Positions 16,260-24,913 of a stretch of 64,000 bases of DNA are shown one piece after another. Both the position numbers and the translations under genes were made by a program. Every line of letters starts with the position of its first letter. Positions within the stretch are counted from its first letter, which is position 1. The stretch is from JACVRW01 sp963733885 (GTDB taxonomy: Bacteria; Actinomycetota; Thermoleophilia; Solirubrobacterales; Thermoleophilaceae), in contig CAVTES010000004.1 of the NCBI GenBank assembly GCA_963733885.1, positions 124,001-188,000 on the forward strand, in the 5' to 3' direction. Under the pieces are notes generated by a model. The model did not search any database. It was not told the DNA's origin and saw only the letters and a list, made by a program, of their open reading frames with translations.

Positions 16260-17536
16260 CCTATCGAGACTCGCCATCGCGCGTGGCCCGGCTCCCGCTG
16301 CTGTGGCGCTCAGTGGCCGGCTCGGACACCGGCCGCGCGGCAGGACTGGCGGTGGCGATGATCGCCACCAACGTCATCGCGCTCGTCTTCACGATCGTGT
16401 TCGCCCGGGTGCTGGGCGCGTCCGGGTACGGCTCGCTCGCGGCCCTCGTGTCGGCCTTCATCATCCTGATGGTCCCCGGCTCGGCCCTGCAGATCGCGAC
16501 GGCACGGGAGGTCTCCCGCGCGGTGGCGAGCGGGAGCGCCGACGCGGGCGCCGGCGTCCGGGCCTGGCTCGGCCGGCTCGCCCTGGCCACGCTGGTGGTG
16601 GCCGCGGCCGCGATCCCGGTGCGCGAGGTGATCGCGGCGATCGTCAACGTCGACGAGGAGTGGGCGGCCGCCGCTGTGCCCGTCACGTGCATGCTCTGGA
16701 TGATGCTGTCGGTCGAGCGGGGGGCGCTGCAGGGCTTCGGGGACTACCGCACCGTCGGTGTGAGCATGGTGGGCGAGGCCGGCTCGCGTCTCGTGTTCGG
16801 CCTGCTCCTCGTGGCGGTCGGCCTTGACGTGACCGGCGCCTTCCTCGGAAGCGCGGCGTCGCTGGTGGCAGTGGGCGCTGTGCTGGCCGGGCCGCTCCAC
16901 CACCGCCTGCCGGCCCGCCATGCCGGAGCCGCCGCGGCCCGGCTGCGTGATCTGCTGGCCGGCGCCTGGGCGCCGGTGATCGCCCTGACGCTCCTGTTCG
17001 CCCTGCAGGAGGTGCATGTGATCGTGGTCAAGCACGAGGTATCGGGCGACACGGCCGGCTCCTACGCCGTGGCCGCCGTGGCCGCGAAGGCGGTGATCTG
17101 GGTCGCAGTGGGCCTCGGCCTGTACCTCCTCCCCGAGGCGGCGCGGCGTGCGAAAACGGGTGTCGACGCGCGGCCCATCCTGGCGCGCACCCTCGCCCTG
17201 ATCGCCTGCTTCGGCGTGCCGATGGTGCTGATCTACGCGGTCGGCGCGGAGCCGCTGCTGGAGGTCGTCTTCGGCGAGGACCTGACCGAGGCGGCCGGCG
17301 CGCTGCCCTGGCTCGGCCTCGCGATGACGCTGCTGGCCTGCTCCTACCTCTCGGTGCAGTACCTGCTGGCGCTCGGCCGCTCGAGCTTCATCTGGGTGCT
17401 GGGCTGTGCCGTAGTCCTAGAGGTGGCCCTGTTGGCGCTCATCGGGGCGAACCTCGAGCGCGTCGCCCTGGCGCTGTTCGCGCTGCAGCTCGTGTGCGCC
17501 GCCGTGGTGCTCGCGCTCTCGTTCCGAACGAGATGA
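16250..17536 (+). CDS. Polysaccharide flippase (Wzx/MATE-like membrane protein)
   Basis: A 428-residue integral membrane protein with about twelve hydrophobic segments, from AAGLAVAMIATNVIALVFTI near the N-terminus to the final LFALQLVCAAVVLALSF. The pattern VFARVLGASGYGSLAALVSA at the first helix pair is a hallmark of the oligosaccharide flippase (PST/MurJ-like) family, which moves lipid-linked glycans across the cytoplasmic membrane. The start is taken as GTG 16250; GTG 16256 is also possible. Because the TnpB element ends at its start codon, its native promoter may have been displaced. A 17-bp inverted-repeat arm covers its stop codon. The substrate is presumably a glycan made by the following cluster. 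Confidence 0.88.
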   Translation: MRVTYRDSPSRVARLPLLWRSVAGSDTGRAAGLAVAMIATNVIALVFTIVFARVLGASGYGSLAALVSAFIILMVPGSALQIATAREVSRAVASGSADAGAGVRAWLGRLALATLVVAAAAIPVREVIAAIVNVDEEWAAAAVPVTCMLWMMLSVERGALQGFGDYRTVGVSMVGEAGSRLVFGLLLVAVGLDVTGAFLGSAASLVAVGAVLAGPLHHRLPARHAGAAAARLRDLLAGAWAPVIALTLLFALQEVHVIVVKHEVSGDTAGSYAVAAVAAKAVIWVAVGLGLYLLPEAARRAKTGVDARPILARTLALIACFGVPMVLIYAVGAEPLLEVVFGEDLTEAAGALPWLGLAMTLLACSYLSVQYLLALGRSSFIWVLGCAVVLEVALLALIGANLERVALALFALQLVCAAVVLALSFRTR

Positions 17537-17698
17537 CTGATTCCGAATCCGCGTGCCCGCGGGGGCGCGCCAGACCGAGCTGGGCGGCGACCGCGGACGA
17601 AGCCGATAGTCGCAGCACTATCGGCGAGGACGTGGGTGCCGATCCAGCGACGGTATGGCGCGTCATCCGTGGGTGCGGGGGTTTGGAATCAGTCATCT
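17531..17698. repeat. 168-bp imperfect palindrome between flippase and rfbH
   Basis: The ends AGATGACTGATTCCGAA (17531-17547) and TTTGGAATCAGTCATCT (17682-17698) are inverted repeats matching at 16 of 17 positions. The centre holds a perfect 9-bp stem GCCGATAGT/ACTATCGGC (17602-17610 and 17617-17625) with a 6-nt loop. By hand alignment the arms in between also pair (for example CGCGCCAGACCG against CGCGCCATACCG), giving about 58 matched positions of 80 per arm. The outer arm covers the flippase stop codon. It contains no gene. It could be a MITE-like element, a cruciform or a structured RNA; no target duplication was found. Confidence 0.75.
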
Positions 17699-17712
17699 AG
17701 AGTGCCGACCGC

Positions 17713-19047
17713 ATGGCCGGCCGAGCGAGGACAGACGACGGCGTCGGGCTGACCTCGCTGCGCGCCGAGGCGCTCGCCGCCGTGCGCGACTACGCCGAGG
17801 CGGCGCTGGCGGAGCAGCCGTTCGTGCGCGGCGAGACCACGGTGCCGGTGGCGGCCAAGACGATCGGAGCGCCGGAGCTCGAGGCGCTCGTGGACGCCTC
17901 GCTCGACGGCTGGCTGACCGAGGGCCGCTTCGCGCAGCGGTTCTGCCCCGCCTTCGCCCGTGCCGCCGGCCGCGAGCACGCGCTTCTGGTGGGCTCGGGC
18001 TCGCAGGCCAACCTGCTGGCGGTGGCCGGGGCAGGCTCCCACCTGCACGAGCGGCCGCTCAGGCGAGGAGACGAGGTGGTGACCCCCGCCCTCGGCTTCT
18101 CGACGACCGTCAGTCCGATCTACCAGCAGGGTCTCGTGCCCGTATACGTGGATGTGGAGGCCGACACGCTCAACCCGACGCTCGAGGCCTTCGCCGACGC
18201 GCTCTCCGACCGCACCCGCGCGGTGCTCTCGGCGCACTGCCTCGGCAACCCGTATGACGCGGCCGGCCTCGCGAAGCTCTGCGCCGAGCGTGACCTGGTT
18301 CTTATCGAGGACTGTTGCGACGCACTCGGCTCGACCCTGGGCGGCAGGCTGGTGGGGACCTTCGGCCAGCTGGCCACCTATTCGTTCTACGCCGCACACC
18401 ACATGACGACGGGCGAGGGCGGCGCGGTCGCCACCGACGACCCCACCTGGGTGCGCGCGCTGGGGTCCCTGCGGGAATGGGGGCGCGACTGCTGGTGCCC
18501 AACCGGGGTGAGCGACGCCTGCGGGCGCCGCTTCGACGGGCGCTTCGGGGGGTTGCCCGAGGGCTACGACCACAAATACGTGTTCTCGCACGTTGGCTTC
18601 AACTTCAAGGTCACCGATATGCAGGCCGCTCTCGGACTCGCTCAGATCGCGCGTCTGGAGGGCATCCACGCAGCGCGCCGCCGCAACTTCGCCCGGCTTG
18701 ACGCCGCGCTCGCCGACCTCGATGAGCGGATCCTCCGCCCGCGCACGCTCGAGGGCGCCGACCCGTCCTGGTTCGGGTACCCGTTCACGCTTCGCGAGGG
18801 CGGCCCGGCCGAGCGGCGCGAGCTCCAGCGGTTCCTGATCGAGCGCCGGATCGACTCGCGCCTCATGCTCGGCGGCAACCTCACACGCCAACCCGGCTAT
18901 CAGGGCCTGGAGCACCGAGTGGCGGGCCGCCTCGACGGCGCGGACCGCGTGACCGAATCGTCGATGTGGGTGGGCTGCCACCCCGGGCTGACCGGCGAGA
19001 TGGTGGACTGGATCGCGGAGAGCGTCCGCGACTTCTTGCTGCGCTGA
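17713..19047 (+). CDS. rfbH: RfbH/E1-type [2Fe-2S] PLP-like (PMP-dependent) hexulose 3-dehydratase
   Basis: 444 residues of the DegT/DnrJ/EryC1/StrS fold, but with two features that mark the E1 (CDP-6-deoxy-D-xylo-4-hexulose 3-dehydrase) subgroup instead of aminotransferases. First, the PLP lysine is replaced by histidine in SFYAAHHMTTGEGG (His229 at the Lys position). Second, cysteines at 202, 260, 262 and 270 follow C-x57-C-x-C-x7-C exactly, the [2Fe-2S] ligand pattern of E1. The reaction removes the C3 hydroxyl of a 4-keto-6-deoxy sugar, en route to 3,6-dideoxyhexoses such as abequose, tyvelose or ascarylose. Partner genes (CDP-glucose synthase and dehydratase, E3 reductase) are not in this window. 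The length is normal. Confidence 0.92.
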   Translation: MAGRARTDDGVGLTSLRAEALAAVRDYAEAALAEQPFVRGETTVPVAAKTIGAPELEALVDASLDGWLTEGRFAQRFCPAFARAAGREHALLVGSGSQANLLAVAGAGSHLHERPLRRGDEVVTPALGFSTTVSPIYQQGLVPVYVDVEADTLNPTLEAFADALSDRTRAVLSAHCLGNPYDAAGLAKLCAERDLVLIEDCCDALGSTLGGRLVGTFGQLATYSFYAAHHMTTGEGGAVATDDPTWVRALGSLREWGRDCWCPTGVSDACGRRFDGRFGGLPEGYDHKYVFSHVGFNFKVTDMQAALGLAQIARLEGIHAARRRNFARLDAALADLDERILRPRTLEGADPSWFGYPFTLREGGPAERRELQRFLIERRIDSRLMLGGNLTRQPGYQGLEHRVAGRLDGADRVTESSMWVGCHPGLTGEMVDWIAESVRDFLLR

Positions 19048-19049
19048 GC

Positions 19050-20321
19050 GTGGGGCTGCGCGCGCTAGTCGCGGTCCAGCTGGCCGCACTGCTCCTGGTC
19101 GCCGTGGCGACTGTGGCGCGCTTCCCGGTCTGGGCGCTCGTGGACGAGGCGGCCCACTTCGACTACGTCCAGTGGATCGCGGAGGACGGGCGCCTGCCGG
19201 TGCTGGACGACGATCCCGTCCACACCGAGGTGCTCGCCATCGACGAGGGCGTCTACCCGGGTCCGCCGCGCGTGCCCGCCGAGGAGCGCGGCCTCTTCGG
19301 GCGCTCCTACGAGGGCTTTCAGCCGCCGCTCGCGCACCTGGTCGCGACGCCGGTCTACGCGGTGGCCGGCGACCACGAGCGCAAGCTGCGCGCGCTGCGG
19401 GCGCTGGGCCTGGTGCTGCTCGCGGCGGCCGTGTGGCTCACGTGGCTCCTGGCCCGCCGCACGGTGCCGGAGGCGCCGCTCGCGGCCTTCAGCGTGGCGC
19501 TCACGTTCTTCCTCTGGCCGGGCGTGGTGATCCGCGCCGGCACCTTCTCGAACGCGGCGCTCGAGATCGTGCTGGGCGCCGCCCTCTCCCTGGCGTTATG
19601 GCGGGCCCTGTCCGAGCGGTCCGAGCGCTGGCTGGTCGCCGCCGGCGTGCTGACCGGCGCGGCGCTGCTGACCAAGCTGACGATGCTGGCGTTCGTGCCG
19701 GCGCTGGCGGTGGTCGGGTTCGCCTTCCTGCGCGAGGGGCGCTGGCTCGCGGTCGCGGCGGCGGGTGCGCTCCCCGCCGCGATGGTGGCGCCGTGGGTGA
19801 TCCACAACCTCGGGCAGTACGGAGCGCCCACCGGAAGCGACGAGGTGCAGGCGCTGATGGAGCCGACGCTCAACCCGGGCCGGGTCGACTACGGGCCCGC
19901 CGACCTGCCGGGCAGGCACGTGGCGCTCCTCAACGGGGTGCTGCCGGACGAATGGTGGGTCGAGTTCCTGTCGACCACGAAGAGGCGCCTGCGCGACGTG
20001 CTCGTCGGCCTCGTGATCGCGGTCCCGCTGCTGGCCGCGGTGCGCATCCCCTCCGTGGAGCGTCGCCGCGCGCTGGCGGTGCTGGTGCTCCCGCTCGCGG
20101 TCGGAATCCTCCTGATGTCGTTCTCGCTCCTGGCCGAGAACTGGGATGCCTTCTACCCGCGATACCTGTACGGCGCGCTGCCGGGCTTCGCTGTGTTCGC
20201 GGGGTTGGCGCTGATGAGGGCACTCGGCGAGCGCGCGGTGCTGTGGAGTTCCGGGGTGCTGACGGCGCTGCTGCTGGCCCTGTGGGTGCACCTGGCGGGC
20301 GTCACGCCGGCCACCGTCTAG
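19050..20321 (+). CDS. GT-C-fold membrane glycosyltransferase-like protein (GT39/PMT-like)
   Basis: About 423 residues with ten or more hydrophobic segments. After the first helix (VQLAALLLVAVATVARFPVW) comes ALVDEAAHFDYVQWIAEDGR, an acidic loop motif (DE followed by D) placed as in GT-C glycosyltransferases that use polyprenyl-phosphate sugars. A later lumenal motif ENWDAFYPRYLYGALPG is also of the type seen in this superfamily. GTG at 19050 starts 2 bp after the rfbH stop, so the two are co-transcribed. It converges with the next gene and their stop codons share the CTAG at 20318-20321. The sugar and acceptor are unknown. Confidence 0.75.
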   Translation: MGLRALVAVQLAALLLVAVATVARFPVWALVDEAAHFDYVQWIAEDGRLPVLDDDPVHTEVLAIDEGVYPGPPRVPAEERGLFGRSYEGFQPPLAHLVATPVYAVAGDHERKLRALRALGLVLLAAAVWLTWLLARRTVPEAPLAAFSVALTFFLWPGVVIRAGTFSNAALEIVLGAALSLALWRALSERSERWLVAAGVLTGAALLTKLTMLAFVPALAVVGFAFLREGRWLAVAAAGALPAAMVAPWVIHNLGQYGAPTGSDEVQALMEPTLNPGRVDYGPADLPGRHVALLNGVLPDEWWVEFLSTTKRRLRDVLVGLVIAVPLLAAVRIPSVERRRALAVLVLPLAVGILLMSFSLLAENWDAFYPRYLYGALPGFAVFAGLALMRALGERAVLWSSGVLTALLLALWVHLAGVTPATV

Positions 20322-21908
20322 CGCCGTCCGCGGCGCCGCTCGAGGATCACAAACGCGCCGTAGCGCGCTTCCGGGCGGTACGCCCGCCGCAGGTAGTCGT
20401 CGAGCACGGTCACCCCGGAGGATTCGCCGCCCCGGTTGGGCTCGCGCGCCGCCGTCAGCGGGGCGGTCCAGCGGACCACGAGCGGCGTACGCGTGCGTCT
20501 CAGGTCCCGCACGATCTCGCGCTGGACGGGGGCGGTGGTCACCACGCCGGGCGCCTGGATGTCGTAGCGGGTCGGGTTGCGCCGCTCGGCCAGGACGTAG
20601 AAGAGCGGGTTACCCGACGTGACGAGGTCCGAGCGACGCGTGGCGACGTAGATCGGGCGGCCCGGGGGGACCCGTTCGCGCACGTGGCGCACGGCTTGCT
20701 CGAGCGGGGTCCGGGCGGCTTCGCGGACGCGCACGCCGTCGGCCGGGGGCAGGCGCAGTTCGGCGTAATCCGTGCGCAGCTCGAGCCAGCGGCGGTCGAG
20801 GCCCTCGACGATCACGTAGCCGAGCCCCACAGCTGCGAGCGCGACGCCCGCGAGCCCGGCAAGCCGGCGTGCCGGGGGCCCCCCGCCCGCCGGCGCGGGC
20901 TCCTCCTCGCGCCTCCCCGCGATCGCCCACGCCGCGAGCACGGCCACCATCACCGCCAGCGGGGCGGTATGGAACACGTCCGGCCGGGTTAGGAGGTAGT
21001 GGCCCGTGCCGAGCGCGAACACGGCCGTCGCCACCTGTGGCCAGCGCTCGCGCTGGAAGCGCAGGGCGAGCGCGAGGAGGGCTCCCGCCAAGCCGGCCAC
21101 GAGCGCCAGCGGCAGGTAGAACAGCAGCAGGTTCTCTGCCGAATCCGAGAGGAACCCCCCGAGCGAGCCGGTGTTGAGCGGGCCGTCGTAGTCGAGCGGG
21201 AATGGCAGCGACTGGTAGTCGCTGAAGTCCTCCACCGGATAGCGGACGAGCAGATCCCAGGAGTCGGCAAAGCCCGCCGCGGCCACGACCGGCGCGAAGA
21301 GCAGGAGCGCAGTCGCCAGCGCGATGGCAACGAAGCCCCCGGCGTCTCGCGCGAACGCGGCTGCGTCGAAGCCGCGGCGGTCCCCTTCGACCCGCAGGGC
21401 GTAGGCAAGCACGATCCCGAGCCCCAGGTAGGCGGCGAACTCGATCCGCCATGCCGCTGCGATGCCGGCAAGCGCGCCCGCCGTAAGCGCACGTTCCTCG
21501 AACAGGAGCAGCGCGGGGAGCGCCAGGACGAGGACGACCGGGAAGGGGTGTGGCCCGCTCGGGTAGGCCATCGCGAGCGCCGCCGCCAGCCAGGTCGCCA
21601 GGGCGAGCCGCGGCGAGGCGCCGCCCCGCACCGCCAGCGCATAGGCGAGCACCGCCACGCTCGCGTCGCACAGCACCCGCACGACCCGCCAGGGCAGGAG
21701 CGACGGACCGAACAGCTCCCACAGGCCCGCCAGCAGGTAGGGCTGGCCGGGCGGGTAGAACCACCAGAAGTCGGAGTACGGCACCTGGCCCTCCGCGATG
21801 CGCGAGGCTGCCGCCAGCATCAGCCCCTCGTCGTTGGGCTGGATCCCGTTCGAGCATCGTCACGCCGGACAGCAGCGCCGCCCCGGCGAAGAGGAGGACC
21901 GCTCTCAC
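20318..21908 (-). pseudogene. GT-C-like membrane protein with a frame break near its N-terminus
   Basis: The intact main frame (500 residues from ATG 21820 to 20318) is a polytopic membrane protein with PNDEGLMLAAASRIAEGQ, then VPYSDFWWFYPPGQPYLL, an acidic-loop region like GT-C glycosyltransferases. The likely true start is GTG 21908, which overlaps the upstream stop in a GTGA, and opens VRAVLLFAGAALLSGVTML, the missing first transmembrane helix. The two parts are in different frames; removing one G near 21851-21854 would give ...GVTMLNGIQPNDEGLML. Either the sequence has a one-base error or the gene is damaged. An internal start at 21820 would lose the first helix and the conserved DE. The last ~110 residues form a soluble domain. 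Confidence 0.75.
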
Positions 21909-23557
21909 CGCGGCACGGCCGCGGTGCCGCCGTGCCTTCGCAGCACGTACACGGTCGCGCAGCCGTAACGGCGCACGTCCTCGAGCAGCGAGCGCAGGTC
22001 CGCCGTCAGGTCGCGCAGGCCCGGCCGGCAGTCCACGAAGATGAAGCGTGCGCCGCTCCGCCGCACGAGCTGGCGGGCTCGCTCCGGAGGCATGCCGGTC
22101 TCGAACAGGGCCCGGGTCTCGCTCACCCGCCCCTCCCAGTCGGGCGTCCAAGACAGCGCGCCCACGTAGACCTCGCGCCCGGTCTTGAAGGGCAGCATGT
22201 GGCCGCCGTAGGCGGGCGCCAGCACGCCGCCCGCTCGCGGGTCGTCCTCGAGCGCGTCGAGCGCGCGCTGCTCGTCGGCGAACACGAAGTACGGGTCGCC
22301 GGCCGCCCGCACGCTGTTCACCGCCACCTCCGCCTTGTGGACGGTTCCGGGCACGATCATCAGCGCGAGCGCCGCCACCACCAGCGCCGGCCGGGGACGC
22401 GGCCAGACGCTCACCACGCCCTGCACGGCGAGGATCGACAGCGGGATCGCCAGCCCCTGGAACGAGTGGTAGGGAAACGTGCCGGTCGGCTGGAGGTACA
22501 CGACCAGCGCGGCGAACGGCCAGACCCGCACTGCCACCGACTGCCAGTCGCGCGCCGGCGTGCGGTAGGCGAGCGCGGCCGGCACGGCGAGCGGCGCGAT
22601 CGTCAGCGCGATCGCCCACCAGGGCCAGCTCCAGGTCGCCTGGGTCCCCGCCGCATTGGACTCCGAGGCGAGCTCCCAGGCCGGGTCGAAGACCGAGAGC
22701 GCGAGGTAGTAGGCCGCGGGGAGCGCCACCGCCGCCGGCACGGCGAGCATCCCGAGCACGGGGCGCTCGCCGGAGCGCCACCAGCGCAGCCCCTCCACCG
22801 CCAGCACGATCAGCGCCAGGGTGGCGCCCTGCCAGGGCTGGAGCCAGCAGACCACCAGCGCGCCCGCCGCCGACAGCACGAGCGTGCGACTGCGACGCGT
22901 TGTTCGCCACCGCTCCGCGCCGAGCAGCACCAGGGGCATAAGGAAGACCGCGATGCCCGTCATGAGGTAGCCCCACAGGTACTGCCCGGTCCACATCTCC
23001 CCGGAGATGAAGTCGAACGTGTACTGGCGCGGATTGCCGCCCCAGTCGGTCCACGCCACCAGCGCGGAGGCGGGCATCACCGCGAACAGCACCAGCAGCA
23101 GCGCGGCGTGGCGGCGGCCGCAGGCCAGGAGCAGGCGGCGCACGTACAGGAGCGCCCCCAGGAACACCACGGCCACGGTCACCGGTTTCCACAGCAGATA
23201 TGAGAGCGGCACGGACAGGCCGGTGACCGCGTGCACGAGCCCCGAGAGGAGGAAACCCGGATGGAGGAAGGTGTGGTCGTCCGGCTCGAAGTCGTAGCGG
23301 TTCCCGATCAGCCCGTGCTCGGACGCCTCGCGGATCCAGGTGAAATACTGGAGCTGGTCCGAGGCGAGCACGCCGTCGGCGCCCGTGATCGCCCGGCCCT
23401 TGGCGAGCAGGGCGGCGAGCACGGCAAGCGACAGGCCGACCAGCGCCACCAGGGCTGCGAGCTCCACGCGGTCGAGGCCGAGGCGCGCAGCGAGCGCGTC
23501 GAAGCCGCGCGGGCGGCTGCCCTCGGCGGAGGCGGCGGCCGTTGTCACGGCGGGCAC
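21905..23557 (-). CDS. Polytopic membrane protein, paralogue of 31207-32826 (GT-C-like, unknown sugar)
   Basis: 550 residues, about eleven membrane segments and a C-terminal soluble domain of ~150 residues. Shared landmarks with the paralogue at 31207-32826: an early acidic loop (TGADGVLASDQLQYFTWIRE), HPGFLLSGL, LLWKPV, DFISGEMWTGQYLWGYL, WLQPWQGATL, PTGTFPYHSFQGL and SWTPDWEGR. The topology and early acidic loop are as in GT-C glycosyltransferases, but I do not recognise a characterised member. Start GTG 23557; the stop overlaps the next gene's start (GTGA), and the upstream glycosyltransferase ends 9 bp away. It is part of a five-gene leftward operon starting at 28058. Confidence 0.7.
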   Translation of the reverse strand: MPAVTTAAASAEGSRPRGFDALAARLGLDRVELAALVALVGLSLAVLAALLAKGRAITGADGVLASDQLQYFTWIREASEHGLIGNRYDFEPDDHTFLHPGFLLSGLVHAVTGLSVPLSYLLWKPVTVAVVFLGALLYVRRLLLACGRRHAALLLVLFAVMPASALVAWTDWGGNPRQYTFDFISGEMWTGQYLWGYLMTGIAVFLMPLVLLGAERWRTTRRSRTLVLSAAGALVVCWLQPWQGATLALIVLAVEGLRWWRSGERPVLGMLAVPAAVALPAAYYLALSVFDPAWELASESNAAGTQATWSWPWWAIALTIAPLAVPAALAYRTPARDWQSVAVRVWPFAALVVYLQPTGTFPYHSFQGLAIPLSILAVQGVVSVWPRPRPALVVAALALMIVPGTVHKAEVAVNSVRAAGDPYFVFADEQRALDALEDDPRAGGVLAPAYGGHMLPFKTGREVYVGALSWTPDWEGRVSETRALFETGMPPERARQLVRRSGARFIFVDCRPGLRDLTADLRSLLEDVRRYGCATVYVLRRHGGTAAVPR

Positions 23558-23566
23558 GCTAGCCGC

Positions 23567-24913
23567 TCAGCCGCGCCGCAGCCCACGGCGGAGGCGGCGC
23601 GCCACCTGCGCCGCACCGGCGCGAAGCCCGCGCTCCGCCACAGTGTTGGGAAGCGTCCGCAGGTACTGCAGGCGGAGCCTGCGGCGGAGCACGCGCCTGT
23701 CGGCTGCCCGCGGCGGCAGGTCGCGCATCGCGGAGCACCACTCAACGAGCGGCCGCACCGCCGCCTCCCAGCGCAGGACGGGCGCCACGGCAGCGATGCG
23801 CTCGCGCGCAGAGGCGTAGGCCTGCTGGTCGTCGAGGAGCGTACGGCACGCGGCCGCAAATCCCTCGGCGTCGCCGGGCGCCACCGTCCGGCCCAAACCC
23901 TCGCGCTCCACGAGGTCCGCGAGCGCGTCCCCGCGCGTGGCTACCACAGGCCGCCCGGCCCAGAGGTAGTCGAGCACGCGCGTGCGGAACGAATAACGCG
24001 CCTCGAGGTGGTTGTGGTGGGCAGTCACTCCGAGGTCGGCGTCGAGCAGCCAGGCGCCGCGCTCCTCGTACGGCACCCAGCCCGGGTTGAAGTGCACGCG
24101 CTCGCCCTCCAGCCCTTCGCGGCGCGCGAACTCGACGGCACGCTCGGTGAACGGCTCCTGGCCCGTCCGCGCCGGCCCCGGGCGGCCGGTGCCCATGACG
24201 ACGAGGTGCGTGCGGTCGAGCAGCGCCGTGGCGCGGATGACGGTCTGGGGATCGAGCCAGCCCCACAGGCCGCCCGCCCAGAGCAGCACGCGGTCGTCCG
24301 CGCCGATCGCGGGGAACGCCGCGCGAACCGGCGAGTCCGCCGCCGCGCTCGGCGGCTCCGCCGGCATCCCGAACGGGACCACGTCGATCAGGGACCGCAG
24401 GGTTGGGTCGCGCCGGTAGGCCTCCAGGTCGATCAGCCCGCCGAGGGCCATGCCGCCGATCCACAGGTCGCGCTGGCGCTCGCTCGCGCAGACCACGAAG
24501 TCGGCCGCGGCGAGCTGGGCGAACGAGCGCGAGGCGATCAACGACTGGATCCGCCGCTGATGGCGCTGCGGCCGCGCCGCCACGGCCTCGAGCACCTCCA
24601 CCACCACCGGGTTGTAGAGGTCGACCACCACCCGGGTGGGGACCCGAGCGAGGCGGCCGAGCAGGGTGGGCGGCAACTCCTGCGCCACCACCACCTCGTG
24701 GCGTCCGGCGGCCTCGATGAGCACGTCGAGCTGCTCGAAGCCGGCCTCGATCAGGCGCACCCGTTCCGACGGAGCCCGGCTCGGCGCCGGGGCAGCCAGC
24801 GTGACGTCGTGCTCCGCCGACAGCGCACGCGCCAGCTCCGACGCTCGGATCGCTGGGCCGGCCATCCGCTCACCGACCGGCTCCGCGGAGAGTACGAGCA
24901 CGGATTCCCTCAC
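23567..24913 (-). CDS. Family-4-type glycosyltransferase (GT-B fold)
   Basis: 448 residues from GTG 24913, which overlaps the flippase stop by 4 bp (GTGA). The N-terminal domain starts VRESVLVLSAEPVGERMAGP, with MAGPAIRASELARAL as the glycine-rich acceptor-side loop of GT4 enzymes. The C-terminal domain has LLWAGGLWGWLDPQTVIRA (first strand and phosphate loop), HFNPGWVPYEERGAWLLDADLG, and FRTRVLDYLWAGRPVVATRGD, where Asp of DY/GD replaces the usual E-x7-E spacing. An Arg-rich C-terminal tail follows. Cytosolic, membrane-associated transfer from a nucleotide sugar is expected; donor and acceptor are unknown. Confidence 0.85.
   Translation of the reverse strand: MRESVLVLSAEPVGERMAGPAIRASELARALSAEHDVTLAAPAPSRAPSERVRLIEAGFEQLDVLIEAAGRHEVVVAQELPPTLLGRLARVPTRVVVDLYNPVVVEVLEAVAARPQRHQRRIQSLIASRSFAQLAAADFVVCASERQRDLWIGGMALGGLIDLEAYRRDPTLRSLIDVVPFGMPAEPPSAAADSPVRAAFPAIGADDRVLLWAGGLWGWLDPQTVIRATALLDRTHLVVMGTGRPGPARTGQEPFTERAVEFARREGLEGERVHFNPGWVPYEERGAWLLDADLGVTAHHNHLEARYSFRTRVLDYLWAGRPVVATRGDALADLVEREGLGRTVAPGDAEGFAAACRTLLDDQQAYASARERIAAVAPVLRWEAAVRPLVEWCSAMRDLPPRAADRRVLRRRLRLQYLRTLPNTVAERGLRAGAAQVARRLRRGLRRG

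Noticed and set aside
17531..17698. Reading the 168-bp palindrome as an integron attC site or a rho-independent terminator
   Set aside because: The ends do not fit the conserved R boxes of attC sites, no integrase is present, and there is no T-tract after the central stem.
17713..19047. Annotating the DegT-family gene as a sugar aminotransferase
   Set aside because: The PLP lysine is replaced by His and the four cluster cysteines follow the E1 dehydratase spacing exactly.
20610..23192. 860-residue minus-strand frame across two GT-C-like genes
   Set aside because: Most of it is an out-of-phase shadow. Only the segment 21851-21908 is real coding sequence, as the displaced N-terminus of the frame-broken gene, and is reported there.
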